A model generated the notes under the pieces. That model made no database searches, had not been told where the DNA came from, and saw nothing but the letters and a program-made list of their open reading frames with translations. A stretch of 64,000 nucleotides of DNA from IMCC45349 sp047219225. GTDB lineage: Bacteria; Bacteroidota; Bacteroidia; Flavobacteriales; Flavobacteriaceae. Made by a program: the position numbers and the translations under genes. Below are positions 16,909-24,320 of this stretch, in pieces (positions within the stretch are counted from its first letter, which is position 1; each line of letters starts with the position of its first letter). The stretch covers positions 930,001 through 994,000 of the forward strand of contig NZ_CP178208.1 of the NCBI RefSeq assembly GCF_047219225.1, read 5' to 3'.

Positions 16909-17645
16909 TGAAATTAACCAACTACAAAACCTCTAACCCAGCTTTTAATGGCTTTTTTTGGGATGATGATACCAATACTGACAAGAAAATGACAGTTGGT
17001 GGTATTTTTATTAAATCTATGCTATGCATTTTAGTTATTGCTGCCATAACTGGTTGCATATGGAAACTACATAGTAATGGTACTAATGTTAGGTGGTTTA
17101 CTCTTGGAGGTATGTTAGGCTCTATTATTATTAGTATTGTAATTTCGGTTAGAAAGCATTGGGCTTCATTTTTGGTGCCTTTATACACCATTGCTAAAGG
17201 TTGTTTTTTAGGAGGCTTTAGCGCGTTTATAAAAGTAAAATTCCCCAACCTTCCCTTTCAAGCTATTGGTGTTACAATTATTACTTTTTTTACGGTTTTA
17301 ATTCTTTACCAAACACGAATTATTATTGTTACAAAAAAGCTTAAAAGCGTTATTATAACTGCTGCTGCAAGTATTTTTTTGGTGTATATAATTTCTTGGA
17401 TCCTTAGCTTTTTTGGCATTAAAACTTTTGTTGGTGGTATATCTTGGGTTGCAATAATTTTTAATGTGGTAGCAGCTATAGTAGCAGCGTTTACATTATT
17501 ACTTGATTTTGATTATATAGAGAGACATAAAAATAAAGCTCCTAAACAAAAAGAATGGATTGCTACTTGGGGACTTTTAGTATCCTTAGTTTGGTTATAT
17601 ACAGAAATACTAAGATTTATGAATAAAATGTCGATTAAGTTTTAA
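16908..17645 (+). CDS. Bax inhibitor-1/YccA family membrane protein
   Basis: A 245-residue protein with seven predicted membrane helices. The N-terminus NPAFNGFFWDD and the middle segment FLGGFSAFIKVKFP...QAIGVTIITFFTVL are characteristic of the bacterial YccA-like branch of the BI-1 family. The LDFDYIERHKNKAPKQKEWIATWGLLVSLVWLY end (residues about 198-230) carries the acidic residues of the family. YccA modulates the FtsH protease in Escherichia coli, and other members leak calcium or protons; the role here is not determined. Confidence 0.87.
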   Translation: MKLTNYKTSNPAFNGFFWDDDTNTDKKMTVGGIFIKSMLCILVIAAITGCIWKLHSNGTNVRWFTLGGMLGSIIISIVISVRKHWASFLVPLYTIAKGCFLGGFSAFIKVKFPNLPFQAIGVTIITFFTVLILYQTRIIIVTKKLKSVIITAAASIFLVYIISWILSFFGIKTFVGGISWVAIIFNVVAAIVAAFTLLLDFDYIERHKNKAPKQKEWIATWGLLVSLVWLYTEILRFMNKMSIKF

Positions 17646-18118
17646 TTAACCGAAATAATAATAGGCAGTTTAAACTCTGTCTTTACTTGCTGACTTCTTT
17701 TAATAGCTGGATAAATTTTAGGAAGGTCTTTTAGACTATTAACTAAAAGTGTATCGATTTCAGGAATTTGTATTTTAGTGTTTTCGGCACTTTTTACATT
17801 TAACACACTTAAATCTCCTGTTTCAGAAATTAAAAATTTTATAACAATAGTATCATTTACATCTTGCGTTACAACAATATTTTCTTTCCCTAGATAATTA
17901 CTAATATGAGCTGTTAAAGTACTTTCAAAACATTGTTTTTTTGCTATTTGAGAGGTAGCATCTTTACAAGATTGAAATGTTGGATATTCATCTACCTCAC
18001 TCCAGTTAAATGTTTTTAACTCTTCGTTTAAAATATCTTCGGCATTTATCTTTTTCTTGTCAAAGTAATCGCAAGAAGTGAGACTAAAAAATAATAAGAC
18101 AATACCTAAGTACTTCAT
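17642..18118 (-). CDS. Lipoprotein with TonB C-terminal-like domain
   Basis: A 158-residue protein with a lipobox ending at Cys16 (FSLTSC). The mature part, with YPTFQSCKDATSQIAKKQCFE, a central IVIKFLISETGDLSVLNVKSA strand pair and a final QVKTEFKLPIII strand, follows the order of a TonB C-terminal domain and of the C-terminus of the M56 protein at 20605 (C...KKCLSQEVSKYV...GAITGVRARAP...VPYSLPIMF). There is no proline-rich linker or inner-membrane anchor, so classical energy transduction is unlikely. It is the last gene of an operon with TPR and esterase genes. Confidence 0.6.
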   Translation of the reverse strand: MKYLGIVLLFFSLTSCDYFDKKKINAEDILNEELKTFNWSEVDEYPTFQSCKDATSQIAKKQCFESTLTAHISNYLGKENIVVTQDVNDTIVIKFLISETGDLSVLNVKSAENTKIQIPEIDTLLVNSLKDLPKIYPAIKRSQQVKTEFKLPIIISVN

Positions 18119-18158
18119 TGTTTGAAACTAAAACCGAAAAGTACAACTTTTTTAGATT

Positions 18159-19292
18159 TTAATCAGTCTTCAAAAACTTTTCCTCTTTAAGTTGGCTAAT
18201 CCTTCGTTCTGCCATTGGTGCAAATACACTCTCAGGAAACTTCTTTACAAATTTTTCGTAAAGTTGAATTCTGGTATCTATATCTTCGTAATACTGATCT
18301 TTAGTAAGTACTAAAAAGAAATTTGCATCAGGACTTGTTGGGTTTTCATATACTGCTTTTTTGTAAGCTTCAAGTGCCTCTTTATGCTTTTTTTGCTTGT
18401 TAAGCACCATACCTAATTTTTGATATTCGGTATCTAACGGAATGTCTTGAAGCAACAAAGATGCACGATAATATTTTTCGGCATTAGCATGATCTTCTTC
18501 ATAGTCATACAATTGAGCTAATATATAGAGGTTGTTTGCATTTTTAGGGTCAAATTTTAATGCTTTTTTACACTGCTCTATTGCTTCCTGATATTTATAT
18601 ATTTTAGAGTAAGAATAACTTAATTTTTCATGAATAAACTGTGATGATTCATTTAGTTCTAATAATTTTTCAAACCAAACAACAGCATTATCATAATCCT
18701 TTTTCCAATAATAATTTTGAGCCTTTAAACTTATTAATTCTTTGTTGTTTGCATAAGATGAAAGTCCTTCGTCTATATAATAGTTTGCTGTTTTATAATG
18801 TCTTTTCTTAACATGAAATCTAGCTATCCTAAAAATGGCCTTTTGATGTGTTCTATCTAGCATATAAGCACTATGAAATCTATTTTGTGCTGTTGAATCT
18901 TTTAAATGCTCTAGCACCAAACCTAACTCATAATGATAGTTAGGGTTTTTATAATCTATATCAATTAAACTATAAAATACATTAGACGCTTCGTCGTACT
19001 TCTTTGTTTTAGACAATAATTTAGCATATTCATACTTTAACAAAGTATCCTCAGGATTAGCCTCAATACTTAATTTGTAATTATTTAAAGCTTCATCATA
19101 ATTACCGATTGCTATGTACGATTTTGCAATTTTATGATAAACTGAAGATAAGTTTTTAACCTTAGAATATTCATTTATTGCTTTGGAATAATTTCCATTT
19201 ACATACAAACTATCTGCTTTATCAATTAATAATTTTTGTGCTTGTACAGTATTAAACAATAGAATTATTGCTATGGTTAAAAACTTATTCAT
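18159..19292 (-). CDS. Secreted tetratricopeptide-repeat protein
   Basis: A 377-residue protein with a signal peptide ending near TVQAQ. The rest is a continuous array of about nine TPR units, for example residues with AIGNYDEALNNYKLSIEANPED, KYQEAIEQCKKALKFDPKN and KKHKEALEAYKKAVYENPTS. Such arrays form a superhelix that binds peptides or proteins, here in the periplasm. It lies eight bases after the esterase-TPR gene and is probably cotranscribed with it. No enzymatic domain is present. Confidence 0.8.
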   Translation of the reverse strand: MNKFLTIAIILLFNTVQAQKLLIDKADSLYVNGNYSKAINEYSKVKNLSSVYHKIAKSYIAIGNYDEALNNYKLSIEANPEDTLLKYEYAKLLSKTKKYDEASNVFYSLIDIDYKNPNYHYELGLVLEHLKDSTAQNRFHSAYMLDRTHQKAIFRIARFHVKKRHYKTANYYIDEGLSSYANNKELISLKAQNYYWKKDYDNAVVWFEKLLELNESSQFIHEKLSYSYSKIYKYQEAIEQCKKALKFDPKNANNLYILAQLYDYEEDHANAEKYYRASLLLQDIPLDTEYQKLGMVLNKQKKHKEALEAYKKAVYENPTSPDANFFLVLTKDQYYEDIDTRIQLYEKFVKKFPESVFAPMAERRISQLKEEKFLKTD

Positions 19293-19300
19293 ATAAAACT

Positions 19301-20518
19301 TTACTTTTTCAAATCTTCTATTTTCTTTTTATGATAATCGCTTTGGCTTATCTTATATGCCTTATTCATAAACTCTAATGCTTTTGCTTTATCATTTTGT
19401 GATGAGTAATAGTCTGACATTCCTTCGTAAGCAACAGCACTTTTAGGGTAATATTTTATATACTCCGAAAAGAAAAGTTTGGCTTTTTCTGGTTGCCCCA
19501 TTTGAACATTCATGTAACCATAGGCATTAAACAACTCTTCAATCATTGGAGGTGTAGGTTCTCCAAAATGTTTAGTATAAATTTCACCTTGTGCAATTAA
19601 TAACTGTTTTAACTCATCAACAGTAGTATCTGGATTGTTATATTTTGGTGGATTTACAAACTGAAACCATTTAAAAAGGAATACCAATCCATCTCTCATT
19701 GAAGGAAGTGGGACAGTACCGTGCAAATCTTCGGGATAAACTTTCCATGAGAAGTTTAATCCATTTTTAGAATTTGACTCGGCAAGTTTAGAGAACTCGA
19801 TTATTGAACGCGCAAAAAGTGTAAACTCTGATGTGTCTTCAGTTATATTATCCATTGTTATACTACTATCAAACATATGTAGTTGTTCAGCAGCTAAGGA
19901 TACAAATAAACCTTTGCCGCTAAAATCTTTTTCCTTAAAAACTGTTTTCGCTTGATTTAACAGCTTTTGGTTGTCCCAATCTAAACTAGGATCTATAGCT
20001 ATATAGTTCTTAAAAAGGTGTGTGTGATTTATTAATGTATTAATGGTAAACAATCCTGCAAAAGAATGACCAATTAATGTTCTATACTTAGAGGTTTTAT
20101 AATTTGTATCTATATGTGGTATTAATTCTTTTTCTAAAAACTGAGTGAAATTTTCGGCGCCTCCAGTTTCATAATTAAAAGCAGCTCCTCTCCTAGATTC
20201 AATTTTAGAAGTAGTTAAATCTCTTGTTCTATTAGGCTGATTTGACACACCAACAAGAATCATATTTGGTAAATAATGTCCCCAATAATTATTATAAACG
20301 GTTACAAGATTGCCCTTTAAAGACACACCATCTAATAAATAAATAACTGGATATTTAGTAGCATTCTCTGGATTATATCCTTCGGGAAGTTTCACCCAAA
20401 ATTGACGATTTTCGTCTAGTACATTAGAATAAATACTGTCTAATGCATTTGATTCTTGAGCCTTTAAAAGTTGAAAGCTCATTAAAATTAAAACTAATAG
20501 TAAAGTTTTGTGTTTCAT
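19301..20518 (-). CDS. Secreted alpha/beta hydrolase (esterase D/Fes-like) with C-terminal TPR
   Basis: The 405-residue product has a signal peptide ending near LLKAQ, then a PF00756-type esterase domain. Visible motifs are YPVIYLLDGVSLKGNL, the nucleophile elbow GHSFAG with Ser152, and a likely catalytic His near EDLHGTVPLPS. The last 90 residues contain TPR-like helices (KAKLFFSEYIKYYPKSAVAYEGMSDYY). Relatives include siderophore and acyl esterases. The TPR tail suggests docking to a partner. The gene starts a three-gene operon with a TPR protein and a TonB-like lipoprotein. Substrate unknown. Confidence 0.8.
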   Translation of the reverse strand: MKHKTLLLVLILMSFQLLKAQESNALDSIYSNVLDENRQFWVKLPEGYNPENATKYPVIYLLDGVSLKGNLVTVYNNYWGHYLPNMILVGVSNQPNRTRDLTTSKIESRRGAAFNYETGGAENFTQFLEKELIPHIDTNYKTSKYRTLIGHSFAGLFTINTLINHTHLFKNYIAIDPSLDWDNQKLLNQAKTVFKEKDFSGKGLFVSLAAEQLHMFDSSITMDNITEDTSEFTLFARSIIEFSKLAESNSKNGLNFSWKVYPEDLHGTVPLPSMRDGLVFLFKWFQFVNPPKYNNPDTTVDELKQLLIAQGEIYTKHFGEPTPPMIEELFNAYGYMNVQMGQPEKAKLFFSEYIKYYPKSAVAYEGMSDYYSSQNDKAKALEFMNKAYKISQSDYHKKKIEDLKK

Positions 20519-20533
20519 AATAAGTTAGTTAAT

Positions 20534-20573
20534 AGTTAAGCTTTGTCTAATTTATTTTCGACAAAGCTTAACT
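20534..20573. repeat. 14-bp perfect inverted repeat (hairpin) between the M56 and esterase genes
   Basis: AGTTAAGCTTTGTC (20534-20547) pairs with GACAAAGCTTAACT (20560-20573) across a 12-base loop. It lies downstream of the M56 gene and just ahead of the esterase start on the minus strand. Neither strand has a T-tract after it, so it is not a standard intrinsic terminator. Confidence 0.6.
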
Positions 20574-20604
20574 GCCACAACTATCTTGCCAAATAAATAT
20601 AAAA

Positions 20605-22428
20605 CTACTCTTTTTTAGAGTTATTTGATTTTTTTGGTATCTCAAACATAATTGGTAATGAATAAGGTACAACTACTGCTTTTCCTTTATGTTTACCTGG
20701 AATCATTTTAGGTAGTGAAGCGACAACTCTTGCAGCTTCTTTTTCTAAATCTGGATGTGGTGCTCTTGCTCGTACTCCTGTTATTGCACCTTCCTTATCA
20801 ATTTTGAAAATCACCATGATTCTATGCCTACCTGTTATCCCTAATTCTTCGGCTAATTTTGTATTAAAGTTTTCAGCAACATATTTACTTACTTCTTGAC
20901 TCAAACATTTCTTTTGCTCTTCTTTAGGTAAATCTACACATTTTGAATACAAAGGTATTTGGTCTATAACAGCCATAGGAACTTCTAAGTCTTGATAATC
21001 TTTTTGAATTTCTATTACTTCTTCAATAAAATTATCGTGTCTCTCTTTATTTACAATAACCTTCTCAAATCCATTATTTTCATCAGCTAAAATCAAAGAA
21101 TGAAAGTACTTGTCCTTTTCAATCATTTCAATGTTCTTTTGCTTTCTAACTTTTTCCTTTTCTGTTAAATTATCAACATCATTTACAAACATTCTTACCT
21201 TTCCATCTCTCATTCCAGTCTCCCATTTGTCTTTTGATTCTTGAGTTTTTTTAAGAGCTAAATATTCATCATAAGTTTGTTTGGTTTTTTTAAGCATATT
21301 TTCGACTCTTATATTCTCTAAATCCTTTTCTAAACCTATTTTTAAAATACGCTCAAAATAAACTTGTAGTTTATAATATTCCACACGAGTTTTAATGTAT
21401 TTATCTGAGGATGCAGATATATATTCATCATTCAATGAAAATAGGTTTCCTATTTGTTGTTCTTGCTTTACTAAATCATTATAGAGTTTTTTTCTTAATT
21501 CTTTGTCACTTAACTCTTCATATTGAGCTTCAGCTTTATCTTTTTCTTGTGCAAAAGCCGCATTATAAAATAGCATAGTGAAAATCATTGGTATAACTAA
21601 TAGATACTTTGCCAACTTTAATTGACTTGATTTTGATTTTTGTAACATGATGATTCGTTTTTTGATTAATGATTTTTTATAAAATGTATTTATGAACGAT
21701 ACATTATTTGTATCAAACATTTGAGTTAATAGATTTTGATAATAAGCTATTTTATCCTGAGTTTTTAAAGCTTCTTTATCTGCAATAAATTCATGCAATA
21801 CTCTAAGTTTAGATTGATAGATATATATTAATGGATTAAACCAAAATAAGACTCTTAAAACTTCAAAAAACACTAAGTCTAAGGTGTGTTTCTGCTTGAC
21901 ATGTATAAGTTCATGTTTCAAAATCACCTGTTGTTCATTTTTACCGATTTTATCACCTATAAATACATAATGAAAAAAAGAAAAAGCGGATGTACTGTTT
22001 TTTAGTTTCACTAATAAAATGTCTTCTTGTTTTAACACTACATTCTTTTTAATTAGCTCAACAATTTTAGATAATTTATATAGTAAAATAACAAATGAAA
22101 TAATAACTCCTACCCAAAACAAATAACTCCATTGCCATTGAAATGTATTAGCAAGAGTTGTAGTGGTATCAACTTGCAAAGGCGTTATTACATTTTGTAC
22201 TTCCTTAGCTTCTCCAAGAATAACTACTGGCAACTCAATTAAATATTGCTGTGGAATCACTTTACTAAATGCCTGAACTTTAACTAATGGTAAAATAAAA
22301 GAACCAATAGCTGTAGTAAGAAGGTATGCTCTATTCAAATTAAAAAAGGTTTCTTTTCTTAAAAAAACTTCATAAACTAATAGGAAAACTAACTGAAATA
22401 ATACGGTTTGTAATATGTATTGCATCAT
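20605..22428 (-). CDS. M56 family BlaR1-like metallopeptidase with C-terminal TonB-like domain
   Basis: A 607-residue integral membrane protein. Four N-terminal membrane helices surround the BlaR1/MecR1-type zinc site HELIH at 172-176 (KHELIHVKQKH). After another helix (about 275-293) lies a long charged periplasmic helical linker. The C-terminal 100 residues resemble a TonB C-terminal domain (IMVIFKIDKEGAITGVRARAPHPDLEKEA...VPYSLPIMFEI). BlaR1 relatives sense a signal outside and cleave the BlaI repressor inside. The start overlaps the stop of the upstream BlaI-type gene by four bases, so the two form a sensor-repressor pair. The inducing signal is unknown. Confidence 0.87.
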   Translation of the reverse strand: MMQYILQTVLFQLVFLLVYEVFLRKETFFNLNRAYLLTTAIGSFILPLVKVQAFSKVIPQQYLIELPVVILGEAKEVQNVITPLQVDTTTTLANTFQWQWSYLFWVGVIISFVILLYKLSKIVELIKKNVVLKQEDILLVKLKNSTSAFSFFHYVFIGDKIGKNEQQVILKHELIHVKQKHTLDLVFFEVLRVLFWFNPLIYIYQSKLRVLHEFIADKEALKTQDKIAYYQNLLTQMFDTNNVSFINTFYKKSLIKKRIIMLQKSKSSQLKLAKYLLVIPMIFTMLFYNAAFAQEKDKAEAQYEELSDKELRKKLYNDLVKQEQQIGNLFSLNDEYISASSDKYIKTRVEYYKLQVYFERILKIGLEKDLENIRVENMLKKTKQTYDEYLALKKTQESKDKWETGMRDGKVRMFVNDVDNLTEKEKVRKQKNIEMIEKDKYFHSLILADENNGFEKVIVNKERHDNFIEEVIEIQKDYQDLEVPMAVIDQIPLYSKCVDLPKEEQKKCLSQEVSKYVAENFNTKLAEELGITGRHRIMVIFKIDKEGAITGVRARAPHPDLEKEAARVVASLPKMIPGKHKGKAVVVPYSLPIMFEIPKKSNNSKKE

Positions 22429-22793
22429 GACTTTTTCTTTTCGTTTTCTATTTCGTTAAGCACAGATTCTAAATCTGTTAAGCTTATGTCATTTTTTTTC
22501 ATAAAAAAAGACACCATGCTTTTAAAAGATCCTTGAAAATAGCCATCAACTAATTTATTTATTGATTGATTGCTATAATCCTGCTTTCTTACCACAGGAA
22601 AATAGAAATGTCCTTTCCCTTGTTTTTCATAATCCAAAAAGCCTTTATTCTCTAATATTCTAACAATAGTAGACACTGTATTATATGCAGGTTTTGGCTC
22701 TGGTAATTGCTCAATAATAGCTTTTACATTTGCCTTTTCTAACTGCCATAAAATTTGCATTATATCCTCTTCTGCTTTTGTAAGTTGTTTCAT
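22425..22793 (-). CDS. BlaI/MecI/CopY family transcriptional repressor
   Basis: A 122-residue winged-helix repressor of typical length. The N-terminus LTKAEEDIMQILWQLEKANVKAIIEQL, the recognition region KPAYNTVSTIVRILENKGFL and the wing YEKQGKGHFYFPVV are all diagnostic. The C-terminal half would form the dimerisation and cleavage region. Upstream, two perfect inverted repeats built from AACTAAA/TTTAGTT (22833-22867) are likely self-operators. The gene is coupled to the M56 sensor downstream. Target genes other than its own operon cannot be told from this window. Confidence 0.92.
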   Translation of the reverse strand: MKQLTKAEEDIMQILWQLEKANVKAIIEQLPEPKPAYNTVSTIVRILENKGFLDYEKQGKGHFYFPVVRKQDYSNQSINKLVDGYFQGSFKSMVSFFMKKNDISLTDLESVLNEIENEKKKS

Positions 22794-22832
22794 TTTCCAA
22801 CTAAGTTTTTAGTTTAAACACAAATCAAATAT

Positions 22833-22867
22833 AACTAAAAATTTAGTTCAAACTAATTTTTTAGTTT
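22833..22867. promoter_or_regulatory. Putative BlaI operators: two adjacent inverted repeats
   Basis: AACTAAA-AA-TTTAGTT occupies 22833-22848 and AAACTAA-TTTT-TTAGTTT occupies 22850-22867; both are perfect 7-bp-arm inverted repeats. A further TTTAGTTTAAA copy lies at 22808-22818 and is repeated at 22860-22870. They lie 15-75 bases upstream of the BlaI start and also upstream of the divergent DUF456 gene. Dimeric BlaI-type repressors bind this sort of dyad. Confidence 0.6.
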
Positions 22868-22909
22868 AAAAATGTAACATTTAACATTATTACTCGTCAT
22901 ACAGTTGAT

Positions 22910-22917
22910 TAAATTTA
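22910..22917 (+). promoter_or_regulatory. -7-like box abutting a start codon
   Basis: TAAATTTA at 22910-22917 ends four bases before ATG 22922 of the DUF456 gene, again one mismatch from TAnnTTTG. Confidence 0.4.
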
Positions 22918-22921
22918 CACT

Positions 22922-23419
22922 ATGGATATATTTCTGGTTGTTGTTGCAGCCTTATTTATGATACTTGGCGTTATAGGTAGTTTTTTACCTGTTTTACCAG
23001 GACCTTTAACAAGTTGGATAGGGTTGTTAATTCTACACTTTACAGATGTAGTCCCTATGAATTGGACCTTTTTAATTGTTACATTAGTTATAGCTATACT
23101 AATCTGGCTGTTAGATTATATTATTCCTGCTATTGGTACTAAAAAATTTGGCGGCAGCAAATATGGTATGATTGGCACCTCTATAGGTTTAATTGTAGGC
23201 TTATTAGCTCCTATTCCTGGAGGCATTATCATTGGTCCCTTTTTTGGAGCTCTTATTGGTGAGTTGCTTAATAAAAGTGATTCTAAAACTGCATTAAAAG
23301 CAGCTTTTGGATCATTTCTTGGGTTTTTAACTTCAACATTTATAAAGTTTATTGTAGCTATAATTTACTTAGGTTTATTTATTGCTAAACTTTGGGATAA
23401 TGGAAGTGCGCTTTTTTAG
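22922..23419 (+). CDS. DUF456 domain-containing membrane protein
   Basis: A 165-residue protein consisting of about four to five hydrophobic helices with glycine-rich repeats. The opening GVIGSFLPVLPGPLTSWIGLL and the middle GTKKFGGSKYGMIGTSIGLIVGLL and PGGIIIGPFFGALIGELL segments are the DUF456 signature. Glycine-zipper-like stretches suggest tightly packed or oligomerising helices. Function is unknown. It is divergent from the BlaI gene and shares the intervening operator region. Confidence 0.87.
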   Translation: MDIFLVVVAALFMILGVIGSFLPVLPGPLTSWIGLLILHFTDVVPMNWTFLIVTLVIAILIWLLDYIIPAIGTKKFGGSKYGMIGTSIGLIVGLLAPIPGGIIIGPFFGALIGELLNKSDSKTALKAAFGSFLGFLTSTFIKFIVAIIYLGLFIAKLWDNGSALF

Positions 23420-23426
23420 AAAAAAA

Positions 23427-23462
23427 CCTCATAATCCTTATTAAAAATAAGAGATTACGAGG
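23427..23462 (-). terminator. Intrinsic terminator of the kinase/regulator operon
   Basis: CCTCATAATCCTTATT (23427-23442) pairs with AATAAG-A-GATTACGAGG (23446-23462) with one bulge and one wobble. On the minus strand the hairpin is followed by seven T residues. It therefore best fits termination of leftward transcripts, from the response-regulator side. Confidence 0.65.
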
Positions 23463-23558
23463 CCTATATTAGTTGCTATTAATTCAACAAATAAATTAGA
23501 GGGATTAATTAATTATACTGTTGATACTACAAATTTAAAACAAACAAAAGACTTTACG

Positions 23559-23599
23559 TTACGGTAAAACCGCAAAAATTTTACGGTAAAACCGTAAAA
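23559..23599. repeat. Tandem ACGGT/ACCGT dyads, 22 bp apart
   Basis: The 14-mer TTACGGTAAAACCG occurs twice, starting at 23559 and 23581, exactly 22 bases apart. The second copy is part of a perfect inverted repeat, TTTTACGGT-AAA-ACCGTAAAA at 23579-23599. They lie just past the response-regulator stop and before the terminator. This looks like a dimeric regulator site or paired RNA hairpins rather than a terminator, since no T-tract follows. Confidence 0.6.
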
Positions 23600-23645
23600 A
23601 CCAATAAAATAAAACAAGTCAGAGTTGTTTTTTAAATTGAAAAAA

Positions 23646-24317
23646 TTAAAGAAATCCTTGTTTTCTTGCCTCATTTAGTAAAGTTTCATCTTTACCGTCT
23701 TCTACATTGAATATTTCTTTAAGATGTTTCTTTCTTTTTTCGATACCACTTAATGATAAATTGATATACTCTTTAAGAGTTTTTGTCTTTATACCTTGAG
23801 ATAATAAGTGTAATATCTTTCTATTTATATCATCTAAATAAATATCACTTGCTATAGTAGTGTTTAAAAAATTACTCACAGTACTACTATAATATGGTGG
23901 GCTATTTAAAATATGCTGAAAGGCTTCAGCTAACTCACTAGATGTTAAGTCACTTTTTATCAATAATCCTTCAGGATTTATTTCTTTAATAATATTTAAA
24001 ACTCTAAAAGATTCATTGAACATTGTTAAAATTATCACCTTAGCATTTGGCAAATAGGTTCTTGCTATTTTTGCCAAATCTTCTCCAGAAGTTATTGTTC
24101 CATCTTTTGATTCAGGTAAACTAATATCAAAAAAACACACATCATAATGTAAATTATCTGCAGCATTCCTAATAAGTTGGTTTGCCTTATCACAATCATG
24201 TGCAATATCTATATTTAGCGTTTGATATTCTTTTTTTGTTGCAAGTAATGTATTTTGATAGCCCTCAATAATCATTGGATGGTCATCAACCATTAATATT
24301 TTTAACTCTTCGTTCAT
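23646..24317 (-). CDS. LuxR/NarL-type response regulator
   Basis: A 223-residue protein. The receiver domain spans about 1-130, with the acidic pair Asp11-Asp12 in MVDDHP, phosphoacceptor Asp64 in CFFDISLP and a conserved Lys in LLIKSDLTSSE. The C-terminal region (about 160-223) has a divergent LuxR-type helix-turn-helix, ILHLLSQGIKTKTLKEYINLSLSGIEKRKKHLKEIF (residues 168-203). It starts three bases after the stop of the TPR sensor kinase, its evident partner. The output domain is the Bacteroidota variant common with TPR kinases. Target sites may include the dyads just downstream. Confidence 0.87.
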   Translation of the reverse strand: MNEELKILMVDDHPMIIEGYQNTLLATKKEYQTLNIDIAHDCDKANQLIRNAADNLHYDVCFFDISLPESKDGTITSGEDLAKIARTYLPNAKVIILTMFNESFRVLNIIKEINPEGLLIKSDLTSSELAEAFQHILNSPPYYSSTVSNFLNTTIASDIYLDDINRKILHLLSQGIKTKTLKEYINLSLSGIEKRKKHLKEIFNVEDGKDETLLNEARKQGFL

Positions 24318-24320
24318 AAG

